Assembly (NCBI GenBank): GCA_020632495.1
Contig: JACKFL010000006.1
Span: 1,116,001-1,180,000 of the forward strand
Source of the DNA: Candidatus Omnitrophota bacterium
GTDB lineage: Bacteria; Omnitrophota; Gorgyraeia; Zapsychrales; Zapsychraceae
Reading direction: 5' to 3'
Length of the DNA stretch: 64,000 nucleotides
Positions 22,534-30,746 of the stretch are shown here, piece by piece. The position numbers and the translations under genes are program-made. The number at the start of each line of letters is the position of its first letter. Positions within the stretch are counted from its first letter, which is position 1. Below the pieces are notes generated by a model, which searched no databases, was not told the DNA's origin, and saw nothing but the letters and a program-made list of their open reading frames with translations.

Positions 22534-23445
22534 CTAAATCTTCCCCCTGTTGTGCTTCTTGATCACCTTTTCAATTTTTTGCCAATGGGGACGTCCACCC
22601 ATAAGAACACTGACATAGTGAATGCCGGTGCCGGCTATCGGACCGGGTTTGCGGGCCTTGCCGCCCATGATTTTCTCGGATTCGAAGATGACCGCGCCCG
22701 TCCCGGGGTCCACGGCATACACCTTGGCATATTGACGCATCTCCGGAACGGACCCGTAATCAAGCCGGATCCGGCGGTTGGTTTGCTGAGCCCCGTAGCC
22801 GACGATATAGACGTAGGGAACCTCATACCGGACCGGCTCCGGGTGGGTCTTGTCCTGGGAGGCATACAGACTCCTGTATTGCTTTGATGTCAACAATGTC
22901 CGCGGCCAGTCCCCCCGTGGAAACAGTTCTTCAAAAGATAATTCCGGCTCCTGTTTCATTTTCTTGGACATGAGAATCACGTACGGCTGACCGGGAGTGA
23001 CGGCGCCGGGGGACTTGGGCAAAGGTCCCTCTTCGAGGCGCCGGGAGATCTCTTCAATGCCGGTCAGGGTGGGTTTCAACGTCTCCTCCACCCGCTTGTC
23101 CACCCGTTTCTGATCGCGCAGGGTCTGGCAGAACCCGTACTTGTACGACACGAAGATCAGTCCGATGATGACGATAAAATTGAATGCCTGAAGGAACTTA
23201 TTCCGGTGCGGGGTGCCGCAGACCAGGACCACCAGGAAAAAACCGAGATATGCCGGAGCCACCAATTCGGCCAGATATAGAAAGACATGAAAGATATTCT
23301 GCCCCGGCCCGTACCAGAAGATCCCGGGGAAGAATTGATGCAGCGCCGGAAACAACAGCAGGACCGGGATGCCGTACAGGCAAAAAGCCAGGAGCTCCAG
23401 ATCCTTGGGCTGATCAGGCGGCGGGGTCGTTTGTTCGGTTGTCAT
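22534..23445 (-). CDS. Membrane-anchored protein with cytosolic or periplasmic domain, unknown
   Basis: A 303-residue protein with three to four transmembrane helices in residues about 18-125 and a soluble C-terminal domain of about 170 residues rich in aromatic and basic residues (YEVPYVYIVGYGAQQTN, VYAVDPGTGAVIFESEKIMG). No family was recognised. The start is the ATG at 23445; the end lies just after repeat copy B. The next gene upstream, the exported Hcp-like protein, is 28 bp away on the same strand, so cotranscription is likely. Confidence 0.6.
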   Translation of the reverse strand: MTTEQTTPPPDQPKDLELLAFCLYGIPVLLLFPALHQFFPGIFWYGPGQNIFHVFLYLAELVAPAYLGFFLVVLVCGTPHRNKFLQAFNFIVIIGLIFVSYKYGFCQTLRDQKRVDKRVEETLKPTLTGIEEISRRLEEGPLPKSPGAVTPGQPYVILMSKKMKQEPELSFEELFPRGDWPRTLLTSKQYRSLYASQDKTHPEPVRYEVPYVYIVGYGAQQTNRRIRLDYGSVPEMRQYAKVYAVDPGTGAVIFESEKIMGGKARKPGPIAGTGIHYVSVLMGGRPHWQKIEKVIKKHNRGKI

Positions 23446-23472
23446 AGGAAAAAGAATCTCCGCCGTTCCGGG

Positions 23473-24036
23473 TTACGGTGTGACCTCGCATACATTGTCC
23501 TCGTCGCACACGAAGGAAATTTCCCCTGACGCGCCGCCGCGGAGTTCGGCAAAGGACCAGGTTATTTTGTCGAAATTGAGTGACAAAGTCTCGGTCGGAA
23601 TGCTGCCGTCATCCAGTCCGCTGCCGTTGACTGAATAGGACGTCACCTTGACCGAGTACAATCTGAGTTCGAGGTATGAGGGCTCGTCGCCGGTCCCGGT
23701 GTTCCAAACGATGACGACCTCCGGAAAAGATCTTCCCCCGGCGCAGGCCTGGACCAGCGGCACCGAGGTGCGGTCCACCTCTTTTTCGACCTCGATATCC
23801 TCCAGGACCACCCCGGCCCGGGCCGACCCGGGGTCGTCGGCGGCAAAGCCCCAGTTCAGCATGGTGAGATTTATCTCGCCGATTTCCGGGAATATCCCCG
23901 TCACCTTGGTTTTCCCTCCCTTGCCGACCGAACCCGAGATCTTCTTGGCGGCCTCGGCCCGGACCGGGGCGAACATCACAACAACAGATACACAAATGAC
24001 GAGCAACAGCATGACGCGACTTACCGGTTTTCCTTT
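23473..24036 (-). CDS. Hcp-like (type VI tube protein fold) protein with signal peptide
   Basis: A 187-residue protein. The signal peptide (MKGKPVSRVMLLLVICVSVV, cleavage near AEA at about residue 29) precedes a domain that follows the Hcp pattern: INLTMLNWGF corresponds to the Hcp VLSFSWG strand, LVQACAGGRSFPEVVI to the LFEACAxGxxF segment, and LYSVKVTSYSVNGSG...IPTETLSLNFDKITWSF to the C-terminal hairpin. Cytoplasmic Hcp forms the type VI secretion tube and normally has no signal peptide. No other T6SS gene is present. AGGAGAAG precedes the ATG. Likely an exported Hcp-fold protein of unknown function. Confidence 0.72.
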   Translation of the reverse strand, partial: KGKPVSRVMLLLVICVSVVVMFAPVRAEAAKKISGSVGKGGKTKVTGIFPEIGEINLTMLNWGFAADDPGSARAGVVLEDIEVEKEVDRTSVPLVQACAGGRSFPEVVIVWNTGTGDEPSYLELRLYSVKVTSYSVNGSGLDDGSIPTETLSLNFDKITWSFAELRGGASGEISFVCDEDNVCEVTP

Positions 24037-24410
24037 CATGAGGCTTCTCCTTTTTTGGGGTGCATTCAATGTCTGATCAGGTGCCGCAACGTAATTCGGA
24101 AAGAAATCCGAATCTCAAAATCTTCGAATTTCCCAAACAACTGCGAATCTTCGAATCAGTGAATTTTCCAAACAAATCCGAATCCTCGAATACCCGAGAC
24201 GGTTCGACTTCGCTCACCGTCCTGAGCGGAGTCGAAGGACAAATTACAATTTTCGAATCCCCGAATCTCCCAAACGCGCCTCGCTCTGTTTGGGGCATTG
24301 GAAAATTCGGTGATTCGGTATTGTCTCGAGCATTCGGTATTCGAAATTGTTTCGGACACTCGAACATTCGACATTCCCTCGAACATTCGAGTATTCGAAA
24401 ATTCGAAATC
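24037..24410 (+). repeat. 374-bp intergenic stretch filled by TTCGAAT repeat copy C and a TTCGACT-type palindromic unit
   Basis: No gene is seen. Many TTCGAAT and ATTCGG units run from about 24085 to 24409, including CATTGGAAAATTCGGTGATT and ATTGTCTCGAGCATTCGG shared with copies A, B and D. A hairpin-forming element at 24198-24240 (TTCGACTTCGCTCA / TGAGCGGAGTCGAA) is embedded in it; part of it recurs inverted at 4446-4463. Confidence 0.55.
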
Positions 24411-25016
24411 CTACCCCCTACGGGTGTATGTGATCAGCATACTGCGAAACTCCTCCCCGTTCTCATCCTCCATGAACATCTCAAACGTCCAGGTGTCCTC
24501 ATCCACGAAGGTGGTTTTGGAACGGTTCCAGCGTTCGCTGTTGGTGAGCGGACAGGAGAAGGTCCCTTCTTCCTCGACGCTTCCGTCCTCCGCCAGTTCA
24601 CCGGAGGAGACCATCATGCCGGTTGCCATGCTGTCGAGCCAGATGCTTTGAAATTCTTTCTGGATATTATCGTAACCGAACAGCCCCATACCCTGAAACG
24701 GCTGGCCCATCCATTCGCTGTTGAATTCCTGTTTGATGAACCGCCCGCCGAAGATCGCCTCTGATTCGGCTGTGCCCATGCTTTCCTCAGCCGGCGCCCC
24801 CGGCGCCATCCAGTGCTGCACCTTCGCGTCCCACGACCCGGCCATCTTGGCCAGTTTTTCATGCATGGCGTTCGGTGTCGAGTACGCCTCAAAGTTCTTC
24901 ATCATCTCCATCTGCTCCGGCGTCATCTCTCCCATTTCTCCCATGTCACCGGCAAAGACCGGGGCGGATAGCGTAACTGCGAAAATGGTCAGGAAAAGTA
25001 TGGATGTTATTTTCAT
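24411..25016 (-). CDS. Exported DUF1579-family protein
   Basis: A 201-residue protein with a signal peptide (cleavage at VFA-GD, residue 22), a Met/Glu-rich linker (MGEMGEMTPEQMEMMKNF) and a lipocalin-like beta domain typical of DUF1579 (MAGSWDAKVQHW, GRFIKQEFNSEWMGQPFQG, MGLFGYDNIQKEFQSIWLDS). The family's function is unknown; many members are periplasmic. The Met-rich segment could bind copper, but this is speculative. AAGGAG precedes the ATG. Confidence 0.82.
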   Translation of the reverse strand: MKITSILFLTIFAVTLSAPVFAGDMGEMGEMTPEQMEMMKNFEAYSTPNAMHEKLAKMAGSWDAKVQHWMAPGAPAEESMGTAESEAIFGGRFIKQEFNSEWMGQPFQGMGLFGYDNIQKEFQSIWLDSMATGMMVSSGELAEDGSVEEEGTFSCPLTNSERWNRSKTTFVDEDTWTFEMFMEDENGEEFRSMLITYTRRG

Positions 25017-25079
25017 TTGATGCTCCTTCTTAGTGTGTTTGGGTGTCTACTGTTCCGGGGTAAATCATTTGGATGTTGT

Positions 25080-25316
25080 TTATATCCGTGTAGTCTTTGC
25101 GAACTTGTTTCGTCTCATTACCAATATATAGTAAAGAAGTGTCCCTATAAGTGGAGGAAAAGCTATTAAGAAATTATAAAGCCATTTTGTGTCCCTCGAA
25201 GAAAATCGCCTATTTTTTTCTAAATCTATGGTGCAATAAATTCCGGCAACTCCCCAGCCAACCGGAAAAATAAGAATCCAATAATTTGCAATCAACTCAC
25301 ATGCGGCGTCTATCAT
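25080..25316 (-). CDS. Small membrane protein, PLD-nuclease-N-like
   Basis: A 78-residue protein with two transmembrane helices (YWILIFPVGWGVAGIYCTI and LYNFLIAFPPLIGTLLYYIL) separated by a basic loop. The layout resembles the short PLDc_N (cardiolipin-synthase N-terminal) family, but the match is loose. The DNA is noticeably more AT-rich than its neighbours, which suggests recent acquisition. The ribosome site is weak. Confidence 0.5.
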   Translation of the reverse strand: MIDAACELIANYWILIFPVGWGVAGIYCTIDLEKNRRFSSRDTKWLYNFLIAFPPLIGTLLYYILVMRRNKFAKTTRI

Positions 25317-25385
25317 GCTCTGGATAAGGAATTTGTACTTAAGTAATTGCCTTGTCCAGTTTCGGGGAGTTCTGATGCCATATAT

Positions 25386-25607
25386 TTAATTCTTTTTAAC
25401 AACGGATTTGAGGTACAACTCCTCGACCTTCTGCCGCGCCCAGGGGGTGCGGCGCAGGAAGGTCAGGCTGGATTTGATGCTGGGATTCGACCGGAAGCAA
25501 TTGATTTCGATCAGCTCACCCAGCTTTTTCCACCCGTAATGCATGGACAGAAAGGTGACCATCTTCTCCAGCGTTACGCCGTGCAGGGGGTCGTTAGATT
25601 TGTGCAT
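25386..25607 (-). CDS. VF530-family DNA-binding protein
   Basis: A 73-residue protein matching the VF530 family (DUF2132) throughout: NDPLHGVTLEKMVTFLSMHY, GWKKLGELIEINCF, SNPSIKSSLTFLRRTPWAR and KVEELY. The family prototype was shown structurally to be a small double-stranded-DNA-binding protein. It is usually a stand-alone housekeeping gene and is cytoplasmic. The ATG at 25607 has a short GGTG site. Confidence 0.88.
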   Translation of the reverse strand: MHKSNDPLHGVTLEKMVTFLSMHYGWKKLGELIEINCFRSNPSIKSSLTFLRRTPWARQKVEELYLKSVVKKN

Positions 25608-25627
25608 CCGGCACCTGTTGCCTCAAC

Positions 25628-25729
25628 TTAATGGCCATTGTTGTTCGACGCCGCCTTCACCGGCTTGAATATTTCTTTGCAGAACTTCACGGCCCTGTGC
25701 GGATTCTGACGCTCCGGGTCCGCAACGCA
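25628..25729 (-). pseudogene. C-terminal remnant of a paralogue of the 26592-27161 gene
   Basis: In one frame the region reads CVADPERQNPHRAVKFCKEI followed by FKPVKAASNNNGH and a stop. The intact gene at 26592-27161 ends ...WAVEFCKGKYKPVKAVSNTNSN. The two DNA tails share the run CGCCTTCACCGGCTTG and flanking bases. There is no start codon or upstream coding match, so this looks like what is left of a decayed tandem copy, placed just after the stop of the gene at 25764. Confidence 0.5.
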
Positions 25730-25763
25730 TCTTCTCCGGAAACCGGTATTGGTGCTCCGGTTT

Positions 25764-26531
25764 TCAGGGCTTGATCGTCCCGTCCTGAATCGCTTTGATA
25801 AATTTCTGATCGGGAAAGGCCTTGAGCTTGTTCCACGTGAGCACCTCTCCGCTCTTCAAGGTGACTTTAACCGTGATCCGGATGATCCCTTCCGCGTACA
25901 GTTTCTCGATATCGTCAATCATGAGCACTTTGTTCAGTTGCGTCATGAAATAGAGGGCCTTGGAAGTCAATACAAACTGCCCGGCCACGCTGCTGATCAG
26001 GTACTCCCCTTCAACAAACGGGCGGGCGGCGCAGGCCTGGCGGCAGGTATCCGCAAACTTCCGCTGGGCCTCCATAAACTGCTCAAAGGTGCACATCTCG
26101 GCTTCACGGGCATAAATCTTGTGCATCGCGCTGAGATGACCATGACCCCACTTGCGGTAAGTCTCCCGCATGAAGCGGCAATAAAGATCGTTCTCCTGCT
26201 CGGGAGAAAGGGTGACGCTGTCGAACTTGGAGACGGCAGGTTGCGCCGGTTCGGCCGGCGCGTCCGGTGGCGGTGTCACCGTCTGTTCCGTCCCGGGATT
26301 TACATGCTGATCCTCTCCCCCGGTTTGTGCCGGCGGCTCCGCTTTTTGCGGCGGATTTAGCAGGGACGGCGCGCCGGGATCCCTGTAGAGCAGGAGGCTC
26401 GCCCCGATAAAGCAGGCGGCGATGACGGCGATGTCCGGGGTATCGGCCAGGTGCGGGTACTTGGGCAGGATCACCGCCCGGTAGACCGCGTACAGAATTG
26501 CCGCCACGATAATGTTGGATGTCTTGATCAT
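25764..26531 (-). CDS. Membrane-anchored protein with Pro-rich linker, unknown
   Basis: A 255-residue protein. Two N-terminal hydrophobic segments (IIVAAILYAVYRAVIL and DIAVIAACFIGASLLLY) anchor it. A Pro/Ala-rich linker (residues about 60-103) leads to a C-terminal domain of about 150 residues. That domain ends in a beta-rich PH-like stretch (YLISSVAGQFVLTSKALYFM ... RITVKVTLKSGEVLTW). No family was recognised. It precedes the paralogue remnant and follows the zinc-ribbon membrane gene, all on the same strand. Confidence 0.6.
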   Translation of the reverse strand: MIKTSNIIVAAILYAVYRAVILPKYPHLADTPDIAVIAACFIGASLLLYRDPGAPSLLNPPQKAEPPAQTGGEDQHVNPGTEQTVTPPPDAPAEPAQPAVSKFDSVTLSPEQENDLYCRFMRETYRKWGHGHLSAMHKIYAREAEMCTFEQFMEAQRKFADTCRQACAARPFVEGEYLISSVAGQFVLTSKALYFMTQLNKVLMIDDIEKLYAEGIIRITVKVTLKSGEVLTWNKLKAFPDQKFIKAIQDGTIKP

Positions 26532-26591
26532 AATTGGGCAGACTTATGCGATGCGTCGTTCGGTTGCCACAAAAATGCCGCGATGCCGTTG

Positions 26592-27161
26592 TCAATTACT
26601 GTTCGTATTCGACACCGCCTTCACCGGCTTGTATTTCCCCTTGCAGAATTCGACCGCCCAGGCCTGCTTTTGAATGTTCTCGGCCCGCACGTAACTGCAG
26701 TCGTTGCGGTCGAAGCCTTCCGGCCGGGTGGCGGGCAGGTCTTGCGGCGGGATGGCCATTTTCCAATACGGGGTCACGAAAAACAGGATGATGCAGATGA
26801 CCCCCACGCCCCACAGCCATTTGCGCATCCACCAGGTTGCCGCAATGGGGATGACGAAGGCCAAAAACGCGATCCAGCTGGGGTAGGTGTACTGGCCGTA
26901 AAATTTAACGCCCAAGCCGCAAATGGTCATGGCCAGAAACGGGACCAGGGCCAAATACGGCGCGACGGTGGCGCACCCGTGCCCCAGTTCATATCCGGAG
27001 TAATAGGCCCCGCGCGGACCGTACAGTTTGACGTCTTTGACCAGGTCTTTGAGGTCCTTGTCGGACACCGCCGGTTTGGCAATCGGCGCGCCGCAGTTCG
27101 GGCACGCCGCCGCCTTGTCCGATACGCTTTTACCGCATTCTCCGCATTTAATTAGTGCCAT
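26592..27161 (-). CDS. Zinc-ribbon membrane protein, unknown
   Basis: A 189-residue protein with an N-terminal zinc ribbon (CGECGKSVSDKAAACPNCG; C6, C9, C20, C23), four transmembrane helices (about residues 64-130) and a C-terminal soluble tail with two cysteines (DRNDCSYVRAEN, VEFCKGKYKPVK). Such zinc-ribbon plus membrane layouts are common and of unknown role. The start ATG at 27161 overlaps the end of the gene at 27152-27532 by 10 nt. A decayed copy of its C-terminus lies at 25628-25729. Confidence 0.68.
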   Translation of the reverse strand: MALIKCGECGKSVSDKAAACPNCGAPIAKPAVSDKDLKDLVKDVKLYGPRGAYYSGYELGHGCATVAPYLALVPFLAMTICGLGVKFYGQYTYPSWIAFLAFVIPIAATWWMRKWLWGVGVICIILFFVTPYWKMAIPPQDLPATRPEGFDRNDCSYVRAENIQKQAWAVEFCKGKYKPVKAVSNTNSN

Positions 27162-27532
27162 AACGTTATTCCTTTCCCAAATGAATTGGGCTCTGAATCC
27201 ACAGGCCCTGATTTCCCGGTCTCCGTAATTATCGTCGTTTCCCCGTTGTGGTGTCGAATTCTCTCGCCTGTACTTTTGTCTTTATCCTTGGCTTCCAGCT
27301 TTTCGAGTCTATCCTGAGTTCTTTTAAGGGCTTTATCTTGTCTGGGGATAAAGACATTTCTTACCCAGTCTTTATGTGGAGGCAGAGCTTTACCATCCCG
27401 AAACTTTTCCGTAAACAATGCACGAAACCCGTTCCAATCAGCGTGCATATTGTATTCCAGATATTCATGTCCTTTTTGAATCGACTCTTCAAGATGCTTG
27501 ATGCGTGCTAGAACGGATTTGATATTTTGATT
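27152..27532 (-). CDS. Small charged coiled-coil protein, unknown
   Basis: A 126-residue, highly charged helical protein (IKSVLARIKHLEESIQKGHE; KALKRTQDRLEKLEAKDKDK) with an aromatic middle (ADWNGFRALFTEKFRDG). No signal peptide, membrane segment or recognised family. The start at MNQNIKSVL has only a weak ribosome site. It overlaps the following zinc-ribbon membrane gene by 10 nt, which indicates coupling. It lies 22 bp after the DUF349 gene's stop on the same strand. Confidence 0.55.
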   Translation of the reverse strand, partial: NQNIKSVLARIKHLEESIQKGHEYLEYNMHADWNGFRALFTEKFRDGKALPPHKDWVRNVFIPRQDKALKRTQDRLEKLEAKDKDKSTGERIRHHNGETTIITETGKSGPVDSEPNSFGKGITLWH

Positions 27533-27554
27533 CATACAGGAATATTCCACTCTA

Positions 27555-28589
27555 TTAATCCCGCTGAAAATAATTATCACACGCCGTCCGAAACCGGTTC
27601 CAGAGTTCTTCGTCTTTGTCGCGCGGGACCGGGCCGGTTTCTTTCCATTGCTGCTGCAGCTCCTTGATCCGCTCGCGGGCGCTCTGAAAGCTCTTAAGCG
27701 CGATCAGCTTCTCGACCTCCTCGCACATCTCCTCTTTTTTCCACAGGTTCTCGAGGCGCTCGCGGTCCTTCTGCTGGAAGTACTCCTGACGCCGGGTGAA
27801 AAAGCCGTCGCATGCGCCGCGGAAGCGGGTCCACAGTTCGTCGTCCTTCTCGCGCGGGACCGGGCCGACGTCCTTCCACTGCGCCTGCAGCTGCTTGATC
27901 CCCTCGGCGGCGGCCTTCCAGTCATCGGACAGCGCTAAGTCCTCGGCCTGCGCGCACAGGTCTTCCTTGAGCTTCAGATTTTCCTGACGGGCCTGGTCGA
28001 GTTCTTCGTAATGCTGTTTGCGGGCTTCATAGAAGCGGTCGGCGGCGGCGCGGTAGCGGTTCCAGATCTCGGTGTCGCGCACCTCGGACACGGGACCGGA
28101 TTCCTTAAACTGCTCCTGCAGTTCCTTGACCTCCTCCGAGGCCACCTTCCAGTCGTCGGTCTGCGCCCACGCCTCGATCTGTTCGCAGATCCGGATTTTC
28201 GTAGCGAAGTTTTCGTCGAGTTCTTTTTCAACGCTGTCTTTGAGCGCGTGCAGTTTGGTGAGCAGTTCGTCGAAATCGCCGAGGGCGTCGGCGGCGGGGA
28301 TGAATTCGAGCAGTTCATAGATCTTGGTGAGAAAGCGCGCCTTGTGTTCGGGCTGTTCGGCCTCGGCGGCGAGTTCGTCGTAATACTTCCACAGTTCCTG
28401 AAAGCGGGCGGCGAGTTTGGCAAAAGTCTCTTCCTCGCGGCCGGCAAAGACCTGCCCGACGATCTTGCCTTTTTTAAGCGTGAAGTCTTTCTGCCGGATC
28501 TGCCCCTGCTCGGTGACATATCCCCACGGCCGGGCCAGTTCGTTGGCGGTCTGAAATGCGTCTTCGGTCGGTGTTTGATCGGAAGTCAC
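27555..28589 (-). CDS. DUF349 repeat protein
   Basis: A 344-residue helical protein with three clear DUF349 repeats of about 75 residues and an N-terminal divergent part. Repeat cores are WKVASEEVKELQEQFKESGP, WKAAAEGIKQLQAQWKDVGP and ARERIKELQQQWKETGPVPR, each followed by DxELWxRFRxACDxFF-type helices. The family is widespread in bacteria with no fixed biochemical role. Start is GTG (28589) with AAGGGGGG upstream. It is expressed from an AAAAC-type promoter (28620-28648) with a very short leader. Confidence 0.85.
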   Translation of the reverse strand: MTSDQTPTEDAFQTANELARPWGYVTEQGQIRQKDFTLKKGKIVGQVFAGREEETFAKLAARFQELWKYYDELAAEAEQPEHKARFLTKIYELLEFIPAADALGDFDELLTKLHALKDSVEKELDENFATKIRICEQIEAWAQTDDWKVASEEVKELQEQFKESGPVSEVRDTEIWNRYRAAADRFYEARKQHYEELDQARQENLKLKEDLCAQAEDLALSDDWKAAAEGIKQLQAQWKDVGPVPREKDDELWTRFRGACDGFFTRRQEYFQQKDRERLENLWKKEEMCEEVEKLIALKSFQSARERIKELQQQWKETGPVPRDKDEELWNRFRTACDNYFQRD

Positions 28590-28619
28590 GGTCCCCCCTT
28601 ATCTCCGTTCCAAGGGGCA

Positions 28620-28648
28620 ATTATAACCGTTTTGCCGGGGAAGCTCAA
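28620..28648 (-). promoter_or_regulatory. Promoter of the DUF349 gene (AAAAC-TATAAT family)
   Basis: Minus strand: TTGAGC (28643-28648), 17-bp spacer with CCCCGGCAAAACGGT, TATAAT (28620-28625), then TGCCC. The GTG start is about 30 bp downstream. Confidence 0.75.
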
Positions 28649-28789
28649 GGCGGGATTTCACAGGCGGAAAACTTAATGATAGTCTTCCCGAAAGCGGTTT
28701 GCTAAAATACGGCGATCACACCGGCGGCGGGTTTGGCCGCGGCGGCTGATCTTCGGGGTTTTAAACTTTCGTACAAAGGACACGACGGC

Positions 28790-29638
28790 ATGAACGATGA
28801 TTTTAACGCGGGATTAGGCGGGGCCCCGATGGGGCCGAACTCGGACCCGCGGGCCTATAATCACGGCCGGACCACCCGCGAAAACATGGAGATGCAGGCC
28901 GAGGCCAACAAGACGGCCCAAACCAAATACTCGCTGGTGCCGGACCAAAAGGTGGAGGTCTCCGGGGCCGCGGTGGGCTTCCTGATCTTCGCTCCGCTGT
29001 TTTACATCTTCTATCCGGTCGGCGGCGCGATTAACTTTGCCGGTATCTTGGGCGCATCAGGGCTGGTGGGATGGTTGCATGGGATCAAGGCCTTTCAATG
29101 GCTGGCCGGGGGAGCCGCTGCCATAATCCTGATTGTACCGGGATATATGGTCGAGAAATTCTTCAGCCGTTTCGCGCCGTACCGGTTTCTGCGCCACATC
29201 CTGCGGGTGGGATTGATGGGCTGGTTGATGTTCCTGGCGATCCACTCCGGCGCCCGTAAAACCGGCGGGATCTATACACCGACGTACGAAATCCCCTATA
29301 CCGCGATTTTCTGGGGAGTCGTTACGGCATTCTTTGCCCATCATATCACCCGCACACTGGACGCCCTGCTCTCCTTGCGTCCGCCGTCAAAGAAGGAAAT
29401 CCTTAAATATGGTCCGGCGCAGGCCGCTCCCGCCGGGAGTTTCACTGCAGGCCCGGCCGAGTCCGCGGCGCCTGCCAGGGAATCAAAGCCGATCAGTAAT
29501 CTGTGGATTTTCTGGGGGGTGCTTTACGGGCTGGTGCTGATCATGTTTTCTAAACACATCAATCCCGTCTACGGGATTCTCGCCTTTGTGGCCTTCGCGT
29601 GGTACAAGGTCAAGATGGCCGGCCGCAAGAGCCGGTGA
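28790..29638 (+). CDS. Multi-pass membrane protein, unknown
   Basis: A 282-residue protein, one of the few plus-strand genes. A soluble N-terminus of about 60 residues (Asn/Gly-rich, then charged) is followed by three or four transmembrane helices (VSGAAVGFLIFAPLFYIFY, LAGGAAAIILIVPGYMVEKF, ILRVGLMGWLMFLAIHSGA, IPYTAIFWGVVTAFFAHHI). A Pro/Ala linker and two more helices at the C-terminus complete it. The start at MNDDFNAG is preferred because AAAGGA lies upstream; a longer frame from 28733 is possible. No family was recognised. A TAAAAT -10-like box lies at 28703-28708. Confidence 0.6.
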   Translation: MNDDFNAGLGGAPMGPNSDPRAYNHGRTTRENMEMQAEANKTAQTKYSLVPDQKVEVSGAAVGFLIFAPLFYIFYPVGGAINFAGILGASGLVGWLHGIKAFQWLAGGAAAIILIVPGYMVEKFFSRFAPYRFLRHILRVGLMGWLMFLAIHSGARKTGGIYTPTYEIPYTAIFWGVVTAFFAHHITRTLDALLSLRPPSKKEILKYGPAQAAPAGSFTAGPAESAAPARESKPISNLWIFWGVLYGLVLIMFSKHINPVYGILAFVAFAWYKVKMAGRKSR

Positions 29639-29660
29639 CCCACCAAGACCTGTCCCCTTT

Positions 29661-30035
29661 TTACTCGCGCAGTTCCTTGGGTTCCCATAGACCGATCATG
29701 CCGCCGGCGGGGTCTTTGAGGATCGCCAGCGCGCCTGTATCCGGGACTTCCTTGCGTTCGACGCAGACCTCCGCGCCCAGCGTCTGCGCCCGTGCGAGCG
29801 CTTCTTCAAGGTTGGCCACCATGACATACGGCATCCATCCGGCGGGCGCCTGCTCCGGGCGTTTGAGGATGCCGCCGCAGATGCCGTCCTCGATGGGAAT
29901 CACCGTGTAATTGCCGTCCGGTGTGTTCGGGCTGGGCATATCCTGCGGCTCCCAGCCGAACAGCTGCGCGTAAAAGGCCTTGGCCTGGTCCGGCAGATCG
30001 GTACTTAATTCCATGTGACAAAATTTATGCAGCAT
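29661..30035 (-). CDS. VOC-family (glyoxalase/bleomycin-resistance fold) protein
   Basis: A 124-residue protein with paired beta-alpha-beta-beta-beta units: KFCHMELSTDLPDQAKAFYA, LFGWEPQDM and DPAGGMIGLWEP. Metal-ligand positions His7 and C-terminal Glu118 are present, as in the glyoxalase-like subgroup used for small-molecule lyases or dioxygenases. Substrate unknown. AAAGGA precedes the ATG. It ends the run SRPBCC gene, exported gene (30073), VOC gene. Confidence 0.82.
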   Translation of the reverse strand: MLHKFCHMELSTDLPDQAKAFYAQLFGWEPQDMPSPNTPDGNYTVIPIEDGICGGILKRPEQAPAGWMPYVMVANLEEALARAQTLGAEVCVERKEVPDTGALAILKDPAGGMIGLWEPKELRE

Positions 30036-30072
30036 GGCGCGTCCTTTCTATCATGGAAAAGGTTATCGGAAA

Positions 30073-30690
30073 TTACCAGCCGGATTGCTTGACGGTCACC
30101 GACGCGAGAAGCGCGCGCAGGCGTTCCGCATTATTCTTGACGGCACCCAGCGGGCCGGTCAATTTGAAAAAAACGGTCTGCGTGGGCAGCTGCAGGATGC
30201 TGGCGATCATCGACGGCGTGTCCTCGCCCGCGTTTTCCTGGAACTGCGTGAGGTCGACGAAATACGCCTCGGTGCCGTCGCTGATCGCGACGGTTTCCAG
30301 ATTGTCCATGTAGGCCGCGAACAATTCCGGCGGCATACTGAGGTCGATCTGATCCATCCAGCGCTGAATGTTGCCTTCAACGCCGCCGGCCATCCCTTTA
30401 AGCGCGATCACCGAGCATTCGACCGCCTCACCCGTCACCGGGGTAAAGGTGGCCATGCGCATGCCGCTGCCTTTCGCCTCCTGCCAGCCGTCGGGGGTCG
30501 TCCACGTCATGGGGGCGTCGGCGACCGATTCATCCAGCATCTTCTGAATATGCGGATCGTCGGTCTGCATCTGCATCGGGAGTTGCGCGAGTTGAAATTC
30601 GGGTCCGGAGGCTGCCGCCGGAGGCACGGCCGAAAAGACCGCGGCGGTGACGACAATCGCCGGTATCAAATATGAGGTGAGCTTGGACAT
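30073..30690 (-). CDS. Exported protein of unknown function
   Basis: A 205-residue protein with a signal peptide (LIPAIVVTAAVFSAVPPAAA, cleavage near residue 27). The mature chain starts acidic and Gln/Met-rich (LAQLPMQMQTDDPHIQKML), then has a compact alpha/beta domain (TWTTPDGWQEAKGSGMRMAT, VECSVIALKGMAGGVEGNIQRWMDQI). The TTPDGWxExxGxxMRxAxF pattern recurs in many predicted lipoproteins or secreted proteins of unknown role. The start at 30690 is chosen because the upstream 39 residues are not signal-like. Confidence 0.62.
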   Translation of the reverse strand: MSKLTSYLIPAIVVTAAVFSAVPPAAASGPEFQLAQLPMQMQTDDPHIQKMLDESVADAPMTWTTPDGWQEAKGSGMRMATFTPVTGEAVECSVIALKGMAGGVEGNIQRWMDQIDLSMPPELFAAYMDNLETVAISDGTEAYFVDLTQFQENAGEDTPSMIASILQLPTQTVFFKLTGPLGAVKNNAERLRALLASVTVKQSGW

Positions 30691-30746
30691 GATCTTATGT
30701 TTCCCTTCCTGGGTTGATTGGTTCGACTGACGGCGCCCGGTTCCCG

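Noticed and set aside
22330..24409. tRNA-like TTCGAATC tracts
   Set aside because: TTCGAAT occurs many times as part of the dispersed repeat, without a cloverleaf or acceptor stem; no tRNA was found in the window.
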